The notes beneath the pieces are model-generated. The model did no database searches, was not told the origin of the DNA, and saw only the letters and a list, made by a program, of their open reading frames with translations. From the NCBI RefSeq assembly GCF_014337215.1, contig NZ_CP060635.1, positions 3,357,501 to 3,421,500 on the forward strand: DNA of 64,000 bases, given 5' to 3'. The stretch is from Wansuia hejianensis. GTDB lineage: Bacteria > Bacillota > Clostridia > Lachnospirales > Lachnospiraceae. Shown here piece by piece: positions 26,436-34,400 of the stretch (its first letter is position 1; each line of letters begins with the position of its first letter). The position numbers and the translations under genes were made by a program.

Positions 26436-27565
26436 AATAGTATCCTCTGACTTGACAATCATTTAATAAGCGGCAAGCTAAAATGGTATTGAAATTCATT
26501 TGGGGTTGTGATATAATTCATTATAGGTAGTATTCCTCTGCAGAAACGGAGGATTCATGAGCCAAACTAAGACTCTGGCAGAGCTGACAATTAAGAATAA
26601 TTTCCTGTTCAGCGCCGTCATGCTGGACCCGGAGAATTGCCGGGGACTTCTCGAGATCATCCTCGGCATTTCCATTGACCGGGTGATTGTCAGCCGGGAA
26701 CAATGTCTGATCTATCATCCGGAATACCGCAGCGTCCGTCTGGATATCTACGCCAGAGACAGCCGGAATACCCATTATAACGTGGAGATGCAGGTCTCTC
26801 CCAAGCCCGCTCTCACAAAACGTTGCCGCTATTATCACAGCCAGATGGACATGGAGCTGCTTCTGGCCGGAACAGATTATACAGGGCTTCCGGATACCTA
26901 TGTCATTTTTATCTGTGATTTTGATCCCTTCGGCAGACAAAGATATATATACACCTTTGAAAACTGCTGTATGGAAGACGGACAAATCATGCTGAATGAA
27001 GGCTGCAAGACTATATTTCTCAGCACGCGGGGGACCAACAGGAGCGAAATTTCAGCGGAATTAGCAGCTTTCCTGGAATTCGCGGGCGCAGATCTGGCGG
27101 GCAGCCAGGGGGAGTTTGACAGCGCTTATGTCAGACAGCTTCAGACGTCCATCAGGAACATCAAAAACAGCAGGGAAATGAGGGAACGTTATATGATCTT
27201 TGAAGAACTCTTAAAGGAAGAACGAAGTGAGGGAAAAACAGAGGGCAGAATTGAGGCCACGGCCGAAGCCATTCTGGAACTGCTGGAAGTGCTTGGACCT
27301 GTCCCGGGACATTTGTCATCAGTAATCTGTTCTGAGACAGACCTGGAACTGCTGAAAAAATGGCACCGCCTGGCAGCCAGATCAACCTCTGTTCAGCAGT
27401 TTATTAACAATATGTAAATTAAAATCTATTACCTATTTTCAATTCTATCTAAACGGCAGGCGTTGGGGGATTCCCCCTTTTGCCTGTCATCAGTGGAATC
27501 TAATTTCATTGCCTAATCAGGCGTCACTCACTTAACAATCACATAAAAGTCAGAGGAATACTATT
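26436..27565 (+). mobile_element. Rpn-type nuclease element, copy 2 (complete, with terminal inverted repeats)
   Basis: 1130-bp element bounded by AATAGTATCCTCTGACTT (26436-26453) and, inverted, AAGTCAGAGGAATACTATT (27547-27565). The ends differ only by one missing T in the left repeat. It contains one nuclease gene. The same sequence, inverted, occurs at 19445-20560. A third copy of the terminal core (TAGTATTCCTCTG) lies at 26528-26540, just before the start codon. No convincing target duplication was seen. Confidence 0.7.
26557..27417 (+). CDS. Rpn family recombination-promoting nuclease/putative transposase
   Basis: 286-residue PD-(D/E)XK nuclease, paralogue of the protein at 19599-20447 with a four-residue insertion (around residues 227-230) and scattered substitutions, for example VLGIP to ILGIS and LSAKIRS to LSSVICS near the end. 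Catalytic features are LDIYARDS and NVEMQV. ATG 26557 has GGAGG eight bases upstream. Both copies look intact, so either could act on the pair of elements. Confidence 0.88.
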   Translation: MSQTKTLAELTIKNNFLFSAVMLDPENCRGLLEIILGISIDRVIVSREQCLIYHPEYRSVRLDIYARDSRNTHYNVEMQVSPKPALTKRCRYYHSQMDMELLLAGTDYTGLPDTYVIFICDFDPFGRQRYIYTFENCCMEDGQIMLNEGCKTIFLSTRGTNRSEISAELAAFLEFAGADLAGSQGEFDSAYVRQLQTSIRNIKNSREMRERYMIFEELLKEERSEGKTEGRIEATAEAILELLEVLGPVPGHLSSVICSETDLELLKKWHRLAARSTSVQQFINNM

Positions 27566-27720
27566 TTAACTGACCCGTAATTAGTATCAACGGCGTCAAA
27601 AAACTTTACGCTTTGGGCTTCATTGATTTTTGCTTCTATAGTATGTATAAAAACTTTTGCAAAACAGTATTTGTGAATGATAATCAAGAGGGAAACCTCA
27701 GGATATTTGCCGTATTTTTA

Positions 27721-27749
27721 TTTACCAGGGAATCTGTTTGAGATATAAT
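27721..27749 (+). promoter_or_regulatory. Promoter of the aminotransferase gene
   Basis: TTTACC (27721-27726) and a perfect TATAAT (27744-27749) with a 17-base spacer, 45 bases before the start codon. The 224-base gap before the gene otherwise holds only AT-rich sequence, including GTGAATGATAATCAAG at 27673-27688, a weak Fur-box-like match. Confidence 0.75.
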
Positions 27750-27794
27750 AAATACAACTTATGCATTCAGAAAGGAAATTAAGGAGGAATCTTT

Positions 27795-28988
27795 ATGATA
27801 TCAGAAACAATGTGCAGGCTGGGAAAACACAGATCTGTAATACGTGAAATTTTTGAGTACAGCAAACAGAGGGCGGCAGAGATCGGAGCCGGGAATGTCT
27901 TCGATTTCAGCATCGGCAATCCCAATGTGCCTGCGCCTGACAGCGTGAAAGCGGCCGTCAGAGAGCTTCTTGACACGCAGGATGATGTTTACCTTCATGG
28001 TTACACCTCTGCTCAGGGTGATTCAGAGACGCGCAGAGCAATTGCGGAAGACTTGAACAGGAGGTTCGGCACAGCTTTTCATGAGAATAACCTGTACATG
28101 ACCTGCGGGGCCGCGGCCTCTCTAAAAATCTGTATTACTGCGCTGTGCGTGCCGGGGGATGAATTCCTTACATTTACCCCGTTTTTCCCGGAATACCGGG
28201 TGTTTGTGGAAACCGCAGGGGCTGTGCTCCGGGAAGTGGCGACAGAGCCTGACAGTTTTCAGATTGATTTTGGGCGGCTGGAGGCCGCTGTGTCTGAGAA
28301 CACAAAAGCTGTGATTGTTAATTCTCCCAATAATCCTTCTGGAGTTGTGTTCCGAAAGGAGTCTGTCCGCAGGCTGGCGGAGCTGCTTTCTGTCAAAGAA
28401 GAGGAGTATGGACATCCGATCTATCTGATCGCCGACGAACCGTACCGGGAGCTGGTGTATGACAGCAGCCTGGAGGTGCCGTATCTGACGAAATATTACA
28501 GGGACACATTAGTCTGCTATTCCTACAGCAAGTCTCTTTCGCTGCCCGGAGAAAGAGTCGGATACATACTGGTACCGGATGAGATCAGTGACGCGGGAGA
28601 TATTTACGCCGCTGTCTGCGGGGCGGGGCGGGCGCTGGGCTACGTCTGCGCTCCAAGCCTGTTCCAGCATGTGATTGCGAAATGTGCGGGGCAGGTGTCG
28701 GATTTGAGCGTCTATAAGAAAAACCGGGATCTGCTGTACCGGGCGCTGACGGATTACGGCTATGACTGCGTTTATCCGGACGGAGCCTTTTATCTGTTTG
28801 TGAAAGCCATGGAAGAGGATGCGGGCGCTTTCTGTGAGAAGGCGAAAAAGCATGAATTGCTGCTGGTGCCGGGGGATGATTTCGGTACGCCCGGATATGT
28901 GCGGATTGCCTATTGCGTGACTACCGATCAGATCACCCGGTCTCTGCCGGCTTTCCGGGCGCTGGCGGAGGAATATGGGAAGCTTTGA
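27795..28988 (+). CDS. PLP-dependent aminotransferase, class I/II
   Basis: 397-residue fold-type I aminotransferase of the AspC/AlaT kind. The substrate-binding phrase is VNSPNNPSGVVF, the PLP-phosphate and Schiff-base segment is CYSYSKSLSLPGERVGYI (Lys in SYSKS), and VRIAYCV near the end supplies the conserved Arg. It probably transfers an amino group from aspartate, alanine or an aromatic acid to 2-oxoglutarate; the substrate cannot be fixed. RBS AAGGAGGAA precedes ATG 27795. The end overlaps the extended YaaA frame, so the two genes are likely co-transcribed. Confidence 0.9.
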   Translation: MISETMCRLGKHRSVIREIFEYSKQRAAEIGAGNVFDFSIGNPNVPAPDSVKAAVRELLDTQDDVYLHGYTSAQGDSETRRAIAEDLNRRFGTAFHENNLYMTCGAAASLKICITALCVPGDEFLTFTPFFPEYRVFVETAGAVLREVATEPDSFQIDFGRLEAAVSENTKAVIVNSPNNPSGVVFRKESVRRLAELLSVKEEEYGHPIYLIADEPYRELVYDSSLEVPYLTKYYRDTLVCYSYSKSLSLPGERVGYILVPDEISDAGDIYAAVCGAGRALGYVCAPSLFQHVIAKCAGQVSDLSVYKKNRDLLYRALTDYGYDCVYPDGAFYLFVKAMEEDAGAFCEKAKKHELLLVPGDDFGTPGYVRIAYCVTTDQITRSLPAFRALAEEYGKL

Positions 28989-29001
28989 GGGCGCGGCCGG
29001 A

Positions 29002-29751
29002 ATGAGAATTATCATCTCTCCGGCAAAACGGATGAGAACAGACACAGATACGCTTCCTTTCAGGGATTATCCGGTGTTTCTGGAGGAAGCGGAGCAGCTG
29101 AAGGAGTATTTGCAGTGCCTGACGGCGGAAGAATGCCGGAAGCTCTGGAACTGTAATGAAAAAATTGCAGAGCTGAATTACCGGCGTGTGCATGAGATGG
29201 ATCTGCGCCGGGCTCTGACGCCTGCGCTGATTGCCTATGAGGGTATCCAGTACCAGTACATGGCCCCGGTTGTTCTGGAAGACGGAGGATGGGAGTATCT
29301 GCAGGAACATCTGAGGATACTGTCGGGATTCTACGGGATGCTGCGGCCGCTGGACGGAGTCGTTCCCTACCGGCTGGAGATGCAGGCTCCGGTCTGCCTG
29401 GGAACTGCCGGGAACCTGTATCAGTTCTGGGGCCGGAAGCTGTCTGATAACCTATCTGAAGGAGCCGGCTGGGTGCTGAACCTGGCCTCAAAAGAGTATA
29501 GCAGAAGTGTTATAAGCGGCCTGCCCCGGGGACTGCCCTGTATTACCTGCGTATTCGGTGAAGAAAAAGACGGTAAAATAATCGAGAAGGGCACCCTTGT
29601 GAAAATGGCGCGGGGCGAGATGGTCCGTTTTCTGGCAGAACGTAAGATCAGAGACCCGGATGGCGTCCGGATGTTCAGCCGTTTGAACTATCAGTACCGT
29701 GAGGATTTGTCTGATACGCGGACCTATGTATTCGTCAGGAAAAGCTCATAG
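29002..29751 (+). CDS. yaaA: Peroxide stress protein YaaA
   Basis: 249-residue YaaA/DUF328 family protein, which lowers free iron and protects DNA under hydrogen peroxide stress. It starts MRIIISPAKRM, the family signature, so ATG 29002 is used; an in-frame ATG at 28975 inside the aminotransferase end is possible but gives a non-family extension. Later motifs include YEGIQYQYMAP, LSGFYGMLRPLDGVVPYRLEM, NLASKEYS, and KMARGEMVRFLAE. Its stop overlaps the convergent dehydrogenase stop by six bases. Confidence 0.92.
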   Translation: MRIIISPAKRMRTDTDTLPFRDYPVFLEEAEQLKEYLQCLTAEECRKLWNCNEKIAELNYRRVHEMDLRRALTPALIAYEGIQYQYMAPVVLEDGGWEYLQEHLRILSGFYGMLRPLDGVVPYRLEMQAPVCLGTAGNLYQFWGRKLSDNLSEGAGWVLNLASKEYSRSVISGLPRGLPCITCVFGEEKDGKIIEKGTLVKMARGEMVRFLAERKIRDPDGVRMFSRLNYQYREDLSDTRTYVFVRKSS

Positions 29752-30735
29752 CCCGTTGACTATGTTGTCAGGGCGTTCGCCGCGGCTGATCCTGTCTGCA
29801 TTTTCCCACATTTTCCGGTACATGCGCCGGAAGCTTCCGCTTGTGATTCCTCCCAGATGAGGTGAGAATATAATATGGTCTTTACAATCCTCTGGAAGAG
29901 TGACCAGGGGATTGTCTTTTGTTACAGGTTCCGGAGCGACAGTATCCAGACCGGCTCCCGCGATCAGTCCCTGGATCAGCGCGGCACGCAGCGCATGGTT
30001 GTCCACAAGCTCTCCCCGGGCGGTGTTGATGAGATAAGAGCTTTTTTTCATGTGGCTTAAAAAATCCTCGTTAATGATTCCGGCAGTGTCCGGCGTGACT
30101 GCCATATGCAGACTGATAATATCGCAGGCGGCGGCCAGGCGGTTAAGCGGGAGCCAGGTCAGCTTCAGCTGCTTTTCGAGCTCTGCTGATTTCCTGTGAA
30201 GGCTGTAATAATACAGCTCACAACCGAATGCGTTGAGACGCTGCGCGGTGGCTTGTCCGATATCTCCTAAGCCTACCAGGCCTACCCGGCAGTCGGCCAA
30301 ATCCGTGATGCCCTCACGCATACGCGCTTCCTTCATCTCAATCTGCCGACCGTCTCTGACGGCGGCGTCTCCGGCAATGCCGCTGCGGAGCAGGGCCAGC
30401 ATCAGGTAAATGGCTTGTTCAGCCACCGCACCGGCGTTGGCGCCCTTGTTGTTGCAGACATAAATGCCCAGCTCCTTTGCAGTTTCCACATCGATTCCAT
30501 TATAGGCAACACCCTCAGAATGAACCATTTTCAGATTCTTCATCTGCTTTAACAGGTCTCCGCCCACCCGGGAGATGGCATCTGCGAAAAGTATGCCGGC
30601 ATCCGGAGCAGCCTCCAGCGCGGCGGCCGTACAGGCATCTCTGGCAATGTAGATTATCTCGGATTTCTCTATAATATTCATCTGCGGGGCGTACTTTTCA
30701 TAGCGCTTTCTGTCCCCCATGACCAAAATTTTCAT
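29746..30735 (-). CDS. D-isomer-specific 2-hydroxyacid dehydrogenase
   Basis: 329-residue NAD-dependent dehydrogenase of the SerA/LdhA superfamily. The nucleotide motif is VGLVGLGDIGQATAQRL, with catalytic Arg in INTARGELVD, Glu in DTVAPEPV and His in FSPHLGGIT. ATG 30735 is chosen (AAGGAG eight bases before); the longer frame to 30873 runs into the divergent neighbour and shows no family sequence. It may reduce a 2-keto acid or act like phosphoglycerate dehydrogenase; the substrate is open. Divergent from the membrane protein gene at 30802, sharing a 66-base promoter region. Confidence 0.88.
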   Translation of the reverse strand: MKILVMGDRKRYEKYAPQMNIIEKSEIIYIARDACTAAALEAAPDAGILFADAISRVGGDLLKQMKNLKMVHSEGVAYNGIDVETAKELGIYVCNNKGANAGAVAEQAIYLMLALLRSGIAGDAAVRDGRQIEMKEARMREGITDLADCRVGLVGLGDIGQATAQRLNAFGCELYYYSLHRKSAELEKQLKLTWLPLNRLAAACDIISLHMAVTPDTAGIINEDFLSHMKKSSYLINTARGELVDNHALRAALIQGLIAGAGLDTVAPEPVTKDNPLVTLPEDCKDHIIFSPHLGGITSGSFRRMYRKMWENADRISRGERPDNIVNGL

Positions 30736-30801
30736 CTTTTTGCTCCTTTTTGTCATCATAGTCCTTAACTTTGAATATACTATGATTGAGGTGATTTGTC
30801 T

Positions 30802-31341
30802 ATGCAGAAATCTTTGAAAAAGTACACAGTGATCGGTATCATTTTTACCGCACTGGCAGGGACGCTGGCACATTTTTTTTATCTGTGGTCAGGCGAGAAT
30901 CTGGTGGTGGCGCTGTTCACCCCGGTGAGTGAGTCAACCTGGGAGCATTTAAAGCTGTTATTCTTCCCAATGATTATTTACAGTATTTTCGAAGCGCTGG
31001 TATTTCACAGCAGGGTTCCGGAATTGTTTTATGCCAACATTACGGGAGCGTTCGTGGGAATGCTGTCTATTGTTGTGCTTTTCTATACTTATTCCGGCAT
31101 TCTGGGAAATAGCTGCACGCCGGTGGATATCGGGATCTTTTATCTCAGTGTGGTAATCGCTTTTCTTTCAGGACACCGCCTGGCGGGGAAGCGGGAGAGG
31201 CTGTACCGCTTTAAATGGCTGATTTTAACCGGCCTGGTAGCGTGTACCATAGCCTTTTTCTTTTTTACCTGGAATCCTCCGGAAATCGGGCTGTTTCAAA
31301 ATCCGGAGCCGGGGGTGGCGTCAGTTTTCCTAAGGATATGA
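30802..31341 (+). CDS. Small multi-spanning membrane protein (DUF6512-like)
   Basis: 179 residues with five to six hydrophobic segments covering most of the chain (TVIGIIFTALAGTLAHFFYL, LLFFPMIIYSIFEALVF, and others) and a conserved-looking loop FTPVSESTWEHLKLL. It resembles the uncharacterised DUF6512 family. ATG 30802 is preceded by GAGGTGA. No catalytic motif was found. The monocistronic, divergent position gives no functional clue. Confidence 0.65.
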   Translation: MQKSLKKYTVIGIIFTALAGTLAHFFYLWSGENLVVALFTPVSESTWEHLKLLFFPMIIYSIFEALVFHSRVPELFYANITGAFVGMLSIVVLFYTYSGILGNSCTPVDIGIFYLSVVIAFLSGHRLAGKRERLYRFKWLILTGLVACTIAFFFFTWNPPEIGLFQNPEPGVASVFLRI

Positions 31342-31397
31342 TGTCTGAAAGTCCGAGCTTCTGTGCTATATATATTTTGCTGAACAAGGAGATTCCC

Positions 31398-31426
31398 TTG
31401 ACTTTTTTGCGGGAGAGTGATATATA
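31398..31426 (+). promoter_or_regulatory. Promoter of the large surface protein gene
   Basis: TTGACT (31398-31403) and TATATA (31421-31426), spacer 17. Transcription should start around 31433, at the first of two GTTAG-N6-CTAAC palindromes. Confidence 0.7.
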
Positions 31427-31432
31427 TAAAAG

Positions 31433-31486
31433 TGGTTAGCGAAAGCTAACCATAAAAAACAGACAATAGTTAGTTAAAACTAACTA
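31433..31486 (+). promoter_or_regulatory. Two GTTAG-N6-CTAAC palindromes in the surface-protein leader
   Basis: Two perfect inverted repeats with the same half-sites and spacing: 31435-31450 (core GTTAG...CTAAC inside TGGTTAGC-GAAA-GCTAACCA) and 31469-31484 (inside TAGTTAGTT-AA-AACTAACTA). They sit between the promoter and the RBS, 34 bases centre to centre. They could be tandem operators for a dimeric repressor. The first is also an ideal GNRA-tetraloop RNA hairpin, so an mRNA-stabilising role is the alternative. Confidence 0.55.
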
Positions 31487-31498
31487 AAGGGAGGGACT

Positions 31499-34400
31499 AT
31501 GTTAGAGGGAAAGCTAAAACGGATTGGAAGCATTTTCTTAGTGCTGATTATGGTTTTGTCGCTGTGGAATGTGCCTGTCTATGGGGCCGGAAGTGGTGAG
31601 ACTGTGTCTGTCAGTGAGAACGTGGTTACATCTGAAACGTCATCTATTACGGTACAGCTGACACAGGTGCCGGATTCTGGAATATTACGTGTGATTCAGA
31701 TGGAAGCGGGAGAAAGCTATGACAGCAGTAAACTGAATTCCTATACCAGCCTAAACTTTACACTGGCCGGCAATTTGGAGGTGGGGACGAATGTGCTGCC
31801 GCTGTCTCCGTCGCCGGAAGCGGGAAAGAAGATTATGGTTATTTTAAGAGACAGCGGCGGAGAGATTAAGGATTACACTTCTGACCCGGTGATAGTGGCT
31901 GCAGCCGAAACGGAAAATCCCAAGCCGGAATCGATTCTGGCTAACTGTTCGGCAGAATTGGTGAAGGATGGGAAATTTCAGCAGGATGACACCGGAGTGG
32001 ATGTCAGGGTAAAGCTGGACAGCCATGTGGAAAGCTGTTATCTGACTATTTATGCCTATGCCGGAAATACTTCATTTGACCCGGATGATTCTCATAATAA
32101 ACGCCTCTGGTCGGGACGTGTGACAGACGGCTATGAAGGAAGCTGCAGCTTTGCGGCGCCAGCGCTCCCACTGCAGGCCGGGTATAAAGTGATTGCCAGC
32201 CTGAACGTGCCTCTGGGGGATGATTACTATCGGGCGGTCAACTCACAGGCGGTAGAGGTGGTGGATGAAAATGGTGAGGGCTTTCAGGATTATATATATC
32301 CGGACGTAAAAATTGATGAGACGGAGCTGACTGCAGGAACTACCTCTCTACATATCAGCCTTACAGGTGATGAGCGGCTGTTCCAGGCGGCCAGGGAAGG
32401 AAAAACAAGTATTGTATGTGCGGTCGGACAATATCCGGACGGGGAAAGCTTTGATTTTGAGGGGGAAAATCAGATCTCGCTGGCATCCAATATCGTTTCC
32501 CCAGAGGCCTTCAGCAACAGAGAAATTACGCTGAGTGAACCTCTCAGGGAAGGCTACCGGGTACGCGCGGTTGTTTACTGGGCGCAGAATACAGATATTT
32601 TTTTGGCGAAGGGCAATGACTATGAACCACAATTCGGGTATCCCGATGACTCTGTGCTGGTGGCGGACGCGGCGCAGGACAAGCATCCCGGCGTAACGGT
32701 CGAGAATCCGGTATTGGCAGATGCGGATAAGATCCGGGTGACTGTCAGGGGAGACATTCCGGAAGGCTCTGTGCTCTTGATAAAAAGCTATGAAAGCGGA
32801 ACCACAGAATTTCAGATGTCTCAGGGGGCTTGGGTGGGTTCTGCCTTTGACGTGACGGCACAGAGCTGTGAGATCATTCCCCAGAGCGGGTCGCTGGCTG
32901 CCGGGAAGCTGCTGGTCGCATTTTTGCAGCGTGAGGGGAGCATTCTGGCCCAGTCAGCACCGACTGAGATACAGAAGGCACAGCCCTTTACCATTCAGCT
33001 TAATGGCGTCCTGACGCCGGACAGCAGGCAGGCGGAGTTTCAGGTGGCGGGTAACAGCGAAACAGCCGGAACTATTAATATTGCGGCCCTTTGCAGGGTG
33101 GCATCAGACGGAACAGCGGACACGGAAAACCCTATTGCCCGGAAATATGGGCAGGCGCCGGGTACTTTGCTGTTTGAATTTGCCCCGGGAACCCTGGCGG
33201 ACGGAGAGAAGGTCTGCCTGGTTCTGACCTATGCGAATGGCAGTGAAACATATCAAAGTGATTCCTTTGCCGTCCGTTTGCCTTTGGCTGAAAACAGCCT
33301 GAAGATTCTGGAGGAAAGCTTTACGACAGCTTCCGGTGAAGCCACCGTAGTTGTGGCCGGCTGTGAAGAGTTTCAGGGAGGCAGGCTGATACTGACCACC
33401 GGCCCTGCTGGTGAATTAGACGCGGACAGCCGGAAACAGATCGGAAGCGTTACATTTACCGGAGAGGGAAGCTATACAATCTCACTTACCCAGGGAGGGC
33501 TGAAAGCCGGAGAGACGATTTTGCCGCATCTCTACTTGTATGATGCTGAAACTGATGCTGTCAAATACAAATACGGAGATCCTGTCCTTATCACGTCGGA
33601 GGGAGGGGATGCTGTAAAAGCCTCAGTGGAAATCGTGACTTCCCAGGTCCGGGCAGACAGAGAGGATATCTGGGTGACAGCCAATTTTGACAGTACATCG
33701 ACGGGGCGGCTGGATCTGTACTGCTATGCCGGAGAAGGTTATACAGAAGAGGATCTCATATACAGTGGAGACGTGACCCCGGGACCAGGCAGTCAGAAAA
33801 TAATATTTGGCAGCGGAAAGCTGGAAGCAGGAGAAAAACTGACGGCGGTTCTCGCCCTTTCAGACGGATCGGAGACGGCCTCCGGAACAGTGACCGTACA
33901 GGCGGTTCCTGAAAAGCAGAAACCGGCAGCCCATATTCTGGACAGCCAGATTACAGAAGGCGATACGTATATGAAGGTTTCTCTGACCTTTGATCCCGGT
34001 GCGGAGCAGGCGTCCTATAAGCTGTACCAGTTTACCGGTGAGACGCTGGATCAGAATACAGATATGGTAATTAACGAGAGATCACTTTACAGGAGTGAGA
34101 CAAATAAATCCCTGTATCTTGGAACAGGAAAGCTGAAAGCAGGGGCTAAGCTGCAGGTGGTGCTCACCGTGGACGGGGCGGAAGCATTGTCTGAAACAGT
34201 AACCGTAGAGCCTTCTCCGGACTGGGGCACTCCCTATGCGGCTTTCGATGTGTCGGCGGTGAAGGCCGATGCTGACAGCATTGCAGTCACCGTGGATTAT
34301 GCCGATGACTATCTGGCGATGGGTGAGGAGTTTTACTGTGACGTAACTATTTACCAGTTTTCCGCAGCTTATACAGACGAGGAATTTGAAGAAGGAGAGA

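Noticed and set aside
19445..27565. Composite transposon bracketed by the two Rpn elements
   Set aside because: Copy 1 lacks an outer end, no target duplication is visible, and the block contains ordinary chromosomal genes such as a spore protein; left as a possibility only.
27673..27688. Fur box upstream of the aminotransferase gene
   Set aside because: Only partly matches the inverted repeat consensus; too weak to list as a site.
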